DNA from: Tetrahymena elliotti 4EA
Lineage: Eukaryota; Ciliophora; Oligohymenophorea; Hymenostomatida; Tetrahymenidae
Reading direction: 5' to 3'
DNA: 64,000 nt
Assembly (NCBI GenBank): GCA_000231825.2
Contig: JH720391.1
Location: 52,315 to 116,314 of the forward strand
Shown here: piece after piece, positions 25,808 to 38,010 of the stretch
Numbering within the stretch: position 1 is the first letter of the stretch
How the letters are laid out: every line of letters begins with the position of its first letter
Notes under the pieces: generated by a model
Databases searched by the model: none
What the model was told of the DNA's origin: nothing
What the model saw: the letters and a program-made list of their open reading frames with translations, nothing else
Position numbers and translations under genes: made by a program

Positions 25808-27652
25808 ATGTTCAGCAATTAGTTATTTAAATTAGCCTTTAAATCAAATGGTTCACTTAACCAGTTAAATAAGTTAGCTACAGGATTACTTTTTAGAGTT
25901 CCATTAATGAAATTCTCAAGCAATTAAGTGAAGGAAGAATTGTAAGGTGATTCGCCTTTTGAAATTAACTCTTCAAGATAAATGATGATTGCAGATAAAA
26001 GAATTACTAAAGGAGAAAGTCTCCCTAAAATTCGTTATAATGATAGACCAAGAAGATCTTCTTCTAAGATAGACACATACTCAGATCCTTCAGAAAGTGA
26101 GACCTAGCCTGTCATTAAAGAAGGCAACGGAAATAATAAAAATGTTGTTAGAAAATAGCAATATTAAGATAAGAACCTTCCCAAAAAACTTTCTAATGAA
26201 CAAATCTAAGATTTACTTCCATAGGTCAATAATGTCAGAAATTATTATTAAGTCTTGGATTAGTTCTCAGAATAAAATTTTGTAGATGTTTTTATGAATG
26301 AAAAGATCATCAATGATCCAAAATAAGTCTTAACTCTTAACAATATGTGGACTTATTCACGCAAATTTAGAATTATGAACACTTACTAAACTCCTTAATT
26401 TTAACAAATAACTAAATTGATTAGCGAAAACCTTGATAACTTATAAGGCCCAGAAGGCATCAGTGGTTTTTCTTTCAATTTATACAAGGTTAACTACCCA
26501 GAAGTTGATCCTTATATTAAAATTGAGTAATATATTCTTGATAGATTAGAATCATTCTCTTTGAAGGCTCTTGCATAAATAGCCTATTCTTTTTCAAGGA
26601 TTTCTCGTTCTTAAACTAACTATGATTTCTCTCACTTATATGGTAAAATGCAACTCGTGTTAGCTCTTAAGCTTCGTGATGCTATTGTTAATCCAGAATT
26701 AGATATCAAGTAACTCCAAAAAGATTACACTTAAATCCTCACAGGTTTTTCAAAAAGCTAAAACATTTCTAAAGAGTTCCTATACGTACTAGAATAATTT
26801 ATTGTTAATCATATATCCTATTTTGAACCTCGTGAAAAATCAAGTACTCTATACACTTTTGCAGCCAACGACTACTTTTCTAAGCCTCTCTTAGAAACTG
26901 TTAGAGATGATTTCATTAAAAATTTTGAAACATTCAACATCCAAGTAAATTTTAATTGAAATTTTTGAAATGATTCAACCAAAATCAACAAAAACTATTT
27001 TATAAACTAAATTATTTAATTTTAAAATATTTAGGAAATGAGTCACATATTAGTCAGCTTAGACAAATTTGATATGGTTGATGAGGAAATTTTGAAAATA
27101 GTTAAATAATAGTTTATACTTAAGAAGACTTAAACTAATTTATTAGATTTGGCAGATATATGCATGGTACTTTTCAAAAGAGAATATGTAGATGAAGAGT
27201 TTTATAATGTTGCTAGAGAAACTTATAGAGCACTTAGATCAAATACAGATTTAAATATATTGAGCAAACTCTTAACTAATGCTTCTACTTTGTTAAATAA
27301 GGAATTGATGCCTCATAGATTTTTCAAAACTTTATTGTAAAGTCTTTAGATCATTTCTGATAGCAAAGAATTGAAGGGTAGATTAATCGATCAATTAAAG
27401 AAAGATGCTCTCAATATTTTGCATCCTTAATTTAAGTAGTAATACTTAGATACTCTAAATAATATGAAATAACTTAACTACAAAGAAATGAAGGAAGAAA
27501 TCAAATAAAATACCAAAGATAAAAAGTATGAAAGAACAAAAAAACACTTCTAAATTGAACGCAAAAATAGAGATAGAGATGAAAGAGCAAGTGGAAATTC
27601 AACTTAAAAGCTCAAATTTAAAAATAGAGAAGATTAAGCTTTTTCTGAATGA
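25808..27652 (+). CDS. Helical protein of unknown function, possibly mitochondrial
   Basis: Predicted protein of 584 residues in two exons, 25808-26944 and 27035-27652 (90-nt intron, GTAAAT...TTTAG). The N-terminus (MFSNQLFKLAFKSNGSLN) lacks acidic residues for about 40 positions and has Lys, Arg, Ser and hydrophobic residues in the pattern of a mitochondrial import sequence. A Ser/Asn-rich linker follows. Residues 180-520 are a series of amphipathic helices reminiscent of helical-repeat organelle RNA-binding proteins (FASTK, OPR or similar), but I see no diagnostic motif. The C-terminal 60 residues are strongly basic (KKYERTKKHF, KNRDRDERA). I do not recognise the family; mitochondrial RNA handling is only an inference from layout. 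A TGA in the intron excludes read-through. Confidence 0.7.
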
Positions 27653-29212
27653 ACTCACTAATTATTCAAAATCACTTCCAATAAAAAACAATGATAAAAT
27701 TTATTAAAAAAATTATTAACTTCAAATTTAATTAAATACTCAAAGTTAATAAGTATTCCTTTATATTTATAATCTATTTTTGTATTATATTCTATTCAAA
27801 GCTTAAATCAGATTTCTAAAGTATTTTAAAAGTGTTTATTCAAATAAATTATTCTCATTTTTAAATAATTCTTTTATCCTTAATTTAAAATTTACCTTCA
27901 ATTTTTACTCAATGAACGGTTTATGTACATAGAGTTTTTAAATTAAAATTAATGAGGTATTGCATGAACATTTATTATTTATTACAAAAAAGAAATAAAC
28001 TTAAAATAAAGTAATTAAAATATTTAACAAAGCAAAAATTTAAATTTGAAAAATATTTTACAAAGATAAAGAAAAAAAATTTAAAGATAAATATATATCT
28101 TATTTTTTAAAAAGATCCCATTTTTAAATAATAAAATATTGCTGTTTAGTATTTGTAAAATTCATTTTATGACATAAGTAGTTTTTCATACTTCTTGAAG
28201 CTGTGATGCAACAATTGATACATTGAATATTAAACAAACATCATGCTTTTATTCTAATCATCATACTTACTCAAAATTTAAAAAAATTTTCATCAAATCC
28301 TATTTTTAGACTTGAAAATAATAAAAATAATAAATAGTAATAGTAAGATTTATTTTTCAGAAGAGATTTCATTTTCTCTATTATTCTTCAAAAATAATTT
28401 ATTGTGCTATTTATTTGTCAATCCAATTTTTTCAATAATATTAAAAATAATTGAAAAAGATGTTAGTTAATTTTATTGTTTTTCTTCAAATAGTTCGCGG
28501 TCTTTTAATTTGAACAAAATTACAAAAAATGAACAAATTATTATTTTGAACATTGATTTTAATAAAATTAGTAGTCTTTTTTACTGATAAATAAAATTTG
28601 ATTTCATTAAAATTATTTTAATGGGAGTGATGTGAAGAAAATAACAAGATTATAGATTCTTCTTAACTTATTCACATTTTCATGAAAAATAATTTCGTCT
28701 AATAAATATCATATTCTACCTCACTATAAAATTCAATATTAAATCTTCTAAGTTGAGAAACATAATTTATTTTTTGTTCATAGATTTAAAAATAGGAGCC
28801 AAAAATTGAATCTCTTTAGATATTTTAATCAAGTTAAGAATTTTATATCAAATTAACATATCTGAAAAACACAGATCTTATTTTAAAAGTTTTTTTTATT
28901 TCAAAGATAATTAAATCAAGCTTCCTCAATTTAAATTAGATTATTTAAGGTATTTTACTTTTAATGTGTATTAATCCATTATTTTTTTAAATGGATTTAT
29001 CACAAAAAACTCCGAAATATTATAAATTTTAAATTTTATTTAGTTGTTTAGTTAGTTGCTTGAGAATATAAAACACAAAAAATTTTAATTAAAAGGAAAA
29101 AAAGTTGCTATTTATAAATGCCCCAAAGATATTAACCTTAATAAAAATTATTATCTTTTTAATTAAATTCATATTTGATAAAATTTGTTATAAACTTTTT
29201 CTGGAAAAAAAA
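27653..29212. other. Intergenic, AT-rich, possible decayed LRR exon
   Basis: About 1.56 kb between two plus-strand genes. No complete exon is supported. A fragment near 28921-28952 (ending TTTAAG/GTATTT) resembles the 3' end of an LRR exon plus donor and may be a relic. The part next to 29212 should hold the LRR gene promoter. Confidence 0.4.
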
Positions 29213-31820
29213 ATGTCGTAGATTAATACTACAAGGAAATTTAAAAATCTTAATGATGTAAAGTTATATTTTCACTCCTTGATAATTATATTTATTTTTT
29301 AATTAAAAAAGTTTTTAAACTCTGACTTGACTTCAATCACTAATCTTGAATTTGATTTCATGTAATTAAACTTATTTTAGCTTATCTTTTAAAGTTTAAA
29401 TATTTTAGCAATTTGATTCATTTAATAATTTATATTAGAATATATTTTATTTTCTTCTTCTTATCCAAATTTTGACTTCATTTAAAGTAGATTTTATTTT
29501 AATTTAAATTTAAAAATTTAAAAAGGTTAGCCACACTTGGTGATGAAGGAGCTTCAATTTTGGGTTCAGGCCTTGCTAATTCCTCAAATCTCTAAAATTT
29601 AACACTTAAATTATGGTAAAAAATTAATTGTTTATTAAATATTTAATATCAATCAAGTTAAAAAATAAACAATTAAGAAAAAAAATTCTAAAATATTCAA
29701 AATATTTGCCAAAGTTTGAAATATAAATTAATCTCTATCAGTTGATTCTTTGTATTTTCATTTTAAATTAAATATTTTTTCTTAAAACTTAAAGGAGAAA
29801 TGAAATTGGTGACAAAGGATTATCAGTCTTGAGCTCTGGTTTAGAAAAATGCACTAATCTGTAAACTTTGACACTATACCTAGTGTAAATCAATTAATCT
29901 TAAATTTTTGAAAAAAATCAAATGCTTTTTAATTTCAGCTATCTTGAATTATATTATGAAGAATAAAATTTTTGATTATTTTAAAATTAATCAATTCTCT
30001 CTATCATTAAATTGATTGATTTTTTAAAAGTTTTTGTATATTTTTCCATAATAAATTTAAAAATATTAGTTTTTATTATCAATTTTTTTATTCTATTCAC
30101 ATTTTTTCTTAAAATTTAAAGACGAAATTCAATTGGTGATCAAGGAGTTTCAGTTTTGGCTTCTAACTTAGCTCAATGCACAAAGCTCTAAAATTTGACA
30201 CTTTAATTAAAGTAAAAATAGCTTAATTACTAGAATTTATATGTTTTATTATTTTTAATCAACTAGGTATAATAAATAATATTTTTATTTATTTTAATTT
30301 TTTCTATTTAAGAATTAATTTATCAACTTTTGCTTTAACTTTTATTTTCTAATATATTTTATTGTATTAATAACTCTTTTAAACAAAAAAGTGAAAATTC
30401 AATAGGCTCAGATGGAGTATAATAGTTAGCTTCTGCTATAGCTTAGTTAAAAAATCTCTCATCTTTAACTCTTGAATTCTGGTAAGGATATTATGTCTTC
30501 TTCTTTAAAGAATCAACTAAATAAATAAATTATAAAACATTTACAAAAAAGCATGGATGGAAAAAATCTTCATCTCTTTAATCATTTCTAGATTTTTTTA
30601 TAAATGTTAATGCAGTTCAATAATTAGATGTTTAGTTAATCTTTTCATCACTTTTATTGACATCTTCCTTTTTATCATTTTCTCTAAATATTTTACTTAA
30701 CATTAATAGGAATAACAAAATTGGTGATGAAGGAGCATAAGCCATCTGTACTTCTATAACACAATGTGCTAATCTTAAAGATTTGATACTTTTTCTAGGG
30801 TAAACTATTTTAATTTATTGTTAACCGTAAATACTAATTTTTTAAGAACCACAAAATTAACCCAAAACTTTTTGAGGGAGGGGGCTTTATTTCAACCTGT
30901 ACTAAAAATTATGGTCATAAATAAACAAAAATTTGTAGGATTTATTGTACTTTGATTATACTCATAATGAAAAGTACAATAAATTTAAAAATAAATTAAT
31001 GGTTTAATTTAGAGAAAAATAAAAAATTGGTTATTTTAATTTTTACAGTTTTTTCAGTATGAATTCTATCTATTTTATGATTTATTGATAAAATTTTGTT
31101 ACCTTTTATACTATCTTTCATTTATTTATTTCTCATTTAAACTCACATAAATTTTTAAAAACAAAAAGAACAAATTTAATTAGTGATAAAGGAGCTCTTT
31201 AATTAAAAAGTATAATATCTAAATGGACTAATGTCTAGAATTTGAATCTTGACTTAAGGTAAAATAGTTTTTTTGTTTAAATAATTTTCCTCTAAAACTA
31301 GATATATCCTTTAAATCCTTTGGAGTTATCTCATGCAAAATAAAATCCTTGTTATTAGCTTTTTATTTTAATTTTAAATTTAAAACTTCTATTTATTATA
31401 ACTTTTCCTTTTTATAAATCAAAATATTTTATTTCTAAATTTTAAAAGTTACAACAATTATAGCCTCTAGAGTGCATAAGCTTTGCTATCTGCTTTAGCA
31501 AAGTGTTCAAATGTCTCAATTTTAAGACTTAATCTATTGTAAGAATTGTTAAATTATTTTAATTTCACTACTTTTTAAATCAAAATAAAATGATTTAAAT
31601 TAATCATCAATCAATTAAATTTAAATTAATTGAAAAAAGCATTTTAAATTTAATTTTAATTATTTGAATTTGTTTTTTGCTTGTCTTTTTTCACTTTAGA
31701 ATTAAAAACATATTTTTTAATATTAAAAGCTAAAACATTTAGAATAATGGAGGAGAAATTTTACCAAAAAAAAATTTGCATAAAATGAAAAGATTAATTA
31801 GTATGGATGTTATTGGATGA
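29213..31820 (+). CDS. Leucine-rich-repeat protein built from one-repeat exons
   Basis: Predicted protein of 271 residues. Exons: 29213-29257, 29312-29361, 29526-29615, 29795-29884, 30122-30211, 30392-30481, 30710-30799, 31169-31258, 31449-31538, 31730-31820. Seven internal exons are each exactly 90 nt, begin and end in phase 2, and encode one LRR with consensus N.IGD.G...L.S.LA.C.NLQ.LTL.L, the NLRC3/ribonuclease-inhibitor type. The last exon ends KMKRLISMDVIG before TGA 31818-31820. Such LRR proteins bind other proteins; no kinase or other domain is attached here. Introns of 164-369 nt are longer than elsewhere in the window. The 54-nt segment 29258-29311 has splice signals but is also open, so it may be coding (289 residues then). 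Repeats 6 and 7 are more degenerate. Large LRR families are known in Tetrahymena; the ligand is unknown. Confidence 0.8.
29526..31820 (+). repeat. Array of eight homologous LRR exons of 90-91 nt
   Basis: Exon starts are 29526, 29795, 30122, 30392, 30710, 31169, 31449 and 31730. Seven are 90 nt, the terminal one is 1 nt of split codon plus 30 codons including the stop. All splice junctions between them are phase 2, so any number can be gained, lost or skipped in frame. The intervening introns (179-369 nt) show no obvious mutual similarity by eye. Confidence 0.85.
30940..30984. repeat. Perfect 14-bp inverted repeat inside an LRR intron
   Basis: Arms 30940-30953 (ATTTATTGTACTTT) and 30971-30984 are exact reverse complements around a 17-nt loop. 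It lies in the longest intron of the LRR gene (30800-31168), about 60 nt after a rare G-rich tract (GAGGGAGGGGG, about 30871-30885). Confidence 0.8.
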
Positions 31821-32417
31821 ATAGCTAATTAATTTGAGAGTTATTCTTATAATATGAAATCAAAATATCTTGACTTAAATATATTCAAAAATAGAAATTT
31901 TGTATTTTATCTCTCCAATTAATGTATTTTTTAATTGTTTATTTCAATAATAAATTAGAAAAAAATATTTTAAATTAAAAAAGAAGTTAGATATTATTTT
32001 ATATTAGTTAGATATGAAAAAGAAAGTAGTTTATTTAAATTTTTTCTTAAATACTAATTACTTAATGTGTTAATATTAATTGGGTTTTTCACAATTAGAA
32101 GCATATTTACTTTTTTTAATCTATAACAGCAAGCTTGAATGCAATAAGCTTATTTTTTGTCTTCAAAAATTTTTTTAAGAGCCATAAGAAAGGAGAGTAA
32201 AGTTTTTTATCAAAAGAAATATTTATCTAAAATATACTTATTTTAATACTATTTATATATTTATTTACTTCTAGATTACTGAGTATAGGATGATAGTAAA
32301 TTACATGCTAAGGAATATTAAAATATATATAATTTTATAAAACTAAAGCACTGAAATAATTTTATATTAATTAATATATTAATAAAAAAAGCTATTTTTA
32401 GTTTAAATTAGATATCA
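31821..32417. other. Convergent intergenic region
   Basis: A 597-nt spacer between the 3' ends of the LRR gene (plus) and the PH/papain-like gene (minus). No gene seen. Confidence 0.5.
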
Positions 32418-34515
32418 TCAATTATTAGATTTTATTTTATATAAATCTGCATCTAACAGGATTGTTTACTCTGGTTCTAGATAGGCGTTATCATATAGAA
32501 CCAATTCTTTATCTTCATATTCAGATGAAAAACTACGAGGCCAATACTATGTAGATGAAGTTATCTAATTTAATAGACCCATTTCCTTGTAGCACTTTGC
32601 AACTAATTCAGAACAAAAATATGTAGAATCTTTGTTTTTTGTAGAGTTGTCTTCAACTACAGAATTCATTTTAGCAAACTTTAATATATTCATGCCATAT
32701 TTTTTTCCTTTTGATGAGAGAATAAAATTATATAAAGCTGGTAATACTTTCTCTCTTTTACTATAAATAAGTTAACGGTATGTCATTGCTTTATACTAGC
32801 CATTTTAGTAAACAAATTTATTCCATTCAGTTAGATCTACTCCATCACCAGTTGCATCAAAAATTCTTACAAAATTATCTCTCAATTTTACTACTATACC
32901 AACATGGTCATATTTACTAAAAGTTGTTTTTCTTTGCATAGTAGCTGGGAGGCTATCAGTATGAAATAAAATAATATCACCAGATTTAGCTTTTTCAACA
33001 AAATCGCTCTCCATAATAACTTCATTCTAAGCAATTAAAGGCATTTTATCTTCATCCTAAATTTGAAATAGAAATTTTATTTCAATCATTCTCAAATGAA
33101 AAAAAAGAGAAGTAACCAATATTTGAAAAATAATATTCAAAAATAAATAAAAAAATATTTCAATTAGCACTAAATTTTGAGGTGATTTATCCAAATGAAA
33201 AGAAGGGTGTGTTTCTTTCAAAAAAAATATTTTGATAGAAAAGTTAATTGAAATCTTTAAAAGAAAATTTATTTACTAGTTTGTATTTTTAAAAGTATTC
33301 TAAATCTTAAATAGAGTTTTCAATTTATTCTTTCCATTAAGCTAGAGTTTATGGTGAGTTAGGAGGTTCTCTAAATCTCAAGACATAATTACTGTGCAAT
33401 AACTTTAAAACTAACTCTTTTACATTATCTTCAACAACTATTTCTACAGTTATTTAAAAATACTGAAAGTTTAGTGAATCTATGACCAAGTATTTATTTT
33501 GTTATTTATCTCCTGTTTATTCTTTCTCAACCAAAACTTAAAAGTAATCTTACTTTAATTCACATCTAACTTATTTCCACTTATTGATTAAGCCACCTGT
33601 ATATTTAATGAGATTTCCTGAGAAAAAAATTTATCCTCTTTAATCATTTTGAATTATATTTGCGCTATTTTAATAATTCTTTTCAACTGTGTTAACTATC
33701 CAAGCATTTCTTAAATTCTTAGAGGAATTATTATTCGCTTAATCTTAAGTTTGTATTAAGTCATCAGCAATTAATTCTTTCTTATCTAAATTCTAAATCA
33801 AGTCAATGGCAGATCTAACTTACATCTTATTATAGTATTCTATATCTTGCTCAAATTGTTTATCAACATTCCCAGAAGAATCTTCACCATTCTTTATAGT
33901 TTCTACTTTTAGATTTTCAATCTTTCTTAAAACCCTTTCACTAACTTCAGTTTTTGCTTAAGTGTCTTACTCATATTACACCTCATCAAAAACATCATCA
34001 TCAACAGGAGCAATCACCTTAGCTTATAAGAAATTCATTCTTTTGTTATTAGCATTTGTTGACAAGTTGTAGATTTTTATATTTTCTTGTTCCTTATTGT
34101 AATAATTAAAATAGAATTTAACTCTCATTAAACAAATTTTATTTTTAAAGTAAATAATAATTTTTACTTAGTGTTCAGGTTAAATTGAAACCTCTTCACA
34201 ATCATCAAGATCCTAGTTTTCATCTATTTCCTTCATATTAATAAATTGTGCCCTTTATTAGTGATCCATTTACCTAGCTTGTATTAAAAAATATATTTGA
34301 TCTTTTGATACTTCAAATGGTAAACTAATATTGATCGATTTCTTTAAATTAAAGATAGTATCTTATTAATTAATTATATAATAACTCTAATAACAATTTT
34401 ATTTGAATGTAAACTATATCTATTTCTTCCATTCATCAAAAAAAATTTGATATCATATCATAAAATTAGGTGAAAAAAGACGATTAAGGATAAGTGTTGC
34501 TTTTATATTATTCAT
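32418..34515 (-). CDS. PH-domain protein with C-terminal permuted papain (NlpC/P60-like) domain; in-frame TGA
   Basis: Reading frame of 626 codons in two exons, 34515-33277 and 33056-32418 (220-nt intron). Residues 22-190 look like a C2-like beta region. About 280-395 is a pleckstrin-homology domain (starts IFFSGNLIKY, ends in a helix with QWKEQI), expected to bind phosphoinositides. The C-terminal 200 residues match the YiiX/YaeF-type permuted papain fold: GDIILFHTDSLP, catalytic His in YDHVGIVV, later IFDATGDGV, and catalytic Cys in TYFCSELVAKCY. Family members cleave amide or acyl bonds; the substrate here is unknown. Codon 21 (34453-34455) is TGA, interrupting an otherwise continuous frame (MNNIKATLIL before it, YQIFFDEWKK after it). 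This could be a nonsense mutation, a sequence error, selenocysteine, or show that the true start is elsewhere; the next in-frame ATG would delete about 75 residues. The gene may therefore be a pseudogene. Confidence 0.75.
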
Positions 34516-35922
34516 ACAAAAAAACGAAAAAAATAATTAAAATTAGTTCTTTTCTCATAGTAAGTAATTTACAAAATTTATTCAAATTTTTTGCACAAAG
34601 GAATTGAAATAAATTAATAGATTCATTTTATTTGAGTATTTTTATTATAAAATCAAATAAAAGGATATATTTTTACTATTACAAATATAAAATTTAACAA
34701 AATTTTTTACTTAGAGAGTGGCTGATAATTTAATTAGAGCTTTGAATAGAATCTTTTATTATTACTTTTAATTTTATAAATCTATTGAATTTATTATTGT
34801 TTTTATATTTTCCTTGACTGAAATAACAGATTTATTTTTTTTGCATAAAAAAGTAATTTTTCACTAACATTTTCAAACTTGTAACAGAGGAAATAAAAAA
34901 AAAATAATTAAATATCTTAAGATTTTTTCACAAGAAATGATTGGTTTTTTTATTTTTTTTTTAACTCTTTTATCTTTTTTTAATGCTATCAAGATTAATA
35001 ATATATTTTAACAGATAAAAAACAAATTTTGATTTTAAGACGAGATTTTATATTGATTTTTTGAATAAAAATTAAGTTTAAATTTAAAATAAATGTTCAA
35101 AAAAATAATTTTAATAGATGATAAAACATATGATAATTATTAATGTGATTATTTAAAAATAGCTAATTTTGATATAAATTTTGTTATTGATAAATAATAT
35201 AAAAGAGGAAATATTTTTTGTTTTTTAAAAATCATAATTTTGGTTTGTAAAAAAATTAAAAAATAAATTAAATATATTCATATCGAAACTCATTTATTTA
35301 AGATATTTCCTTTTAATAGAAAGAATATTTACTTTGCAAAATATTTCTATTTCACAGTTAAAAAAATTATTTTAATTAATTTATTAAAAAACTAAATCTT
35401 GAATGAAATTAAAAAAGTAAAAAAAGCTTATCAAAATTAGAGTTTGTATTTTCAATTTAGAAAAATTATTTTTGAATTGAAGAGTTTCGAATGAATCCAA
35501 AAATAAATCAGCTAATAAATTATTAAGTAGAATAATAGGTAATAGTGAATATAATGAATGAAACAAACAATTCAAGAATGCACATTTATTTCTACTAAGA
35601 GTGTATTAGTAAGATTAAAATAAAGCAAATCATGAAGATTTAACAAGGAGTAGTGTGCTTGTTATGAAAATAATCTTAGATTTTTTGTTTTTGACTATTT
35701 TAAAGTAGCTCAAAATGAAAAACAATAAAATTAGAGCGGGCTATATTAAATTACATATTAATAGATCTATTAGCTAGTAATTGCATTCAAAATAAAGAAA
35801 GAAAGCTATTAAAATAATAAATATATTTATTATTTATTTAGAGATTTGGATAGTCTTAATAATAAAAAGAAGATACATTTAGACAAACAAATAAACATAT
35901 TTTTATAAATTTAAATTAAGAA
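34516..35922. promoter_or_regulatory. Divergent intergenic region
   Basis: 1.4 kb between the PH/papain-like gene (minus) and RPB5 (plus), so it contains both promoters. Very AT-rich, with T-runs near 34930-34980. No coding sequence or specific element recognised. Confidence 0.5.
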
Positions 35923-37351
35923 ATGGGAGACGAAATTGCAAAGACTGCTCAAAAGTAGTTTAAGGTTTATCGTACAATTTGCGAAATGGCCAAAGATAGA
36001 GGTAAACATTTTATTTAACCATTAAACTAACATTGGCTTGAATTTGCTTTGTTAGACTTGTGAGTTTTAAGATTATTCATTTATGAGATAAATTTGCAAT
36101 TAGAATGGATGTTTTAATATAAAAACAAATTCCTAAAAGAAATAATTTTATGAGTGGGTGCTAATGATAAATGACTATAAAATATTTTATAGAAATTTAA
36201 GTCTGAATAATGAATAAGCTTGCTTTTAAACAAATAAATGAATGAATATTTTGAATATATTTGATAGATTATTTATTTTTAACAATTATAATAAAGGATA
36301 TGCTGAAGAAGCTGAACAACTATTGAATTCTATTAAAACTAAGGAATAGGAAAATATGTGGATTTAAAATGTCATTTCTGAAAATAAAACACATTTAATT
36401 GTACCCTCTTTTGCTCATGATGATAATCAATCTGACGAAAGCAAATTTTTAGGAATGGAACAACATCTTTACTTTTTCCATCTTAGCTCTAAAAAGTTAA
36501 CCGATGAGGAACTTGCCTCTTATGATAAAACAATTTAATAGTTCCATGAATCTTCTATTAGAAATAACCCTTCTTTGAATATCTTCATTAATGTTGTAAT
36601 CCTTGTCCCAGAAGAAAAGGACATAGTCACTAAAAAAGTTTAAGATGTAATAATTTATATTTTATTTCTAGCTAGCTAGACACATTACTTACTAACTTGA
36701 ATTTATCAAATATATGTCAATTAGCACATAAGTACATAAACCATAATGTCTAAATAATGTGTTTGAATAATAGATTAACTTGATTTTTAAGTATAACTTT
36801 GTATTAAAAATTGTTTTAAATTATAAAATAGGTCATACTTATTTCCAACAAGTATTATAAAGATAGAATTGAACTCTATGAAAAGAGATTAGTTGAAATG
36901 CACTTCAACAGTAAAAAATAAACTGATATTAATAAATAATCTGTTGATGAAAATGAAAGACCCATTAGATTCTTCTATAAATATGAAATATTCTTCTATG
37001 ATGATCTTGTCATTAATATTACCAAGCATTAATTGGTTCCTAAACACGTACCTTTGAGTGCTATTGAAAAGAAAAAACTCATGGAAAAATAGTAATATTC
37101 TCATTTAAAATACAGAATAATAAATTTAATCAAATTTTAAATAAAGCAAAATTAACGATGCTTAACTCCCTAAGATCCTTTCCACTGACCCTATTACAAA
37201 ATACTTTGGATTAAGAACTAAGCAAGTAAGAAATTAAAAAATGAAATAATTCGTTAATTAACAGAAAAATTTGTATCATTAACAGGTATTCAAAATAGAA
37301 AGAGATTCTGAAACTGCAGGCAAATATATTACTTATAGAATTGTTAGTTGA
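35923..37351 (+). CDS. RPB5: RNA polymerase I/II/III common subunit RPB5
   Basis: Predicted protein of 277 residues. Exons: 35923-36001, 36297-36646, 36832-37091, 37147-37225, 37286-37351; introns of 295, 185, 55 and 60 nt. RPB5 is shared by all three nuclear RNA polymerases and contacts downstream DNA. The C-terminal assembly domain is clear: ITKHQLVPKHVPLS, then LPKILSTDPITKYFGLRTKQ and SETAGKYITYRIV, nearly identical in order to the human LPRIQAGDPVARYFG...SETAGRYITYRLV. The N-terminal jaw domain starts VYRTICEMAKDRGY but is more divergent and longer, making the protein about 65 residues longer than the human one (210). Intron 2 falls between the jaw and the central domain. Start ATG is in a GAAATGGG context. 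Constitutive expression is expected. Confidence 0.95.
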
Positions 37352-38010
37352 TTATTTTAAAAATGCATATAAAATGTTTTTCTTTTTAGTTTTTAGCAAT
37401 TTAGTTATATTATCAAATATGAATACCAATTATTTCTCAAATACATCTTTTATTTTTAATTCTTTTTTCATTCATTTATTTATCTTGAGCATTTTGCTAT
37501 TATTTATAATTTAAAACTTTTATTAATTTTCAAATGTAAAAAGAAAAAGAATATCTTTTTAGCTTTCTTTTTTTAATCTTCAAAATTTGTAAACTGACAA
37601 ATAAATTCATATAATTATTTAATAGAAGAGGAAACAAAAATTTATAAATTGATTATTAGAATAATGAAAAATCATATTTTGATTCTAAAGTTTATCAATA
37701 ATTTGATGATCTATTTACATTAAAAGCACTTATTACATATTGGAAAATAAAAAATAAATCAGACATTGTTAAAGAAATTGGATAATTTATAAAATAGAAA
37801 AATAAAATAAAATTTTAATGTAATTTTTTTCACAATTAAAGATTATTAAATACAAAATTAATAGTGTAAAGATATTTTGAAAATATAAAATTTGAAAAGA
37901 AATAAAAATGGTTAAATTTAAGAAAAAATGAATGCATTTACAGAAAATTAAATACAAGAAAAATAATTATTTAATAATATAATAGCTCAAATAAGAAAAT
38001 GTTGGATCTA
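37352..38010. other. Convergent intergenic region
   Basis: 659 nt between the ends of RPB5 (plus) and the TRIM-like gene (minus). It contains a plus-strand open frame 37534-38097 that runs into the antisense of the next gene; I regard it as chance (see findings). Confidence 0.5.
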
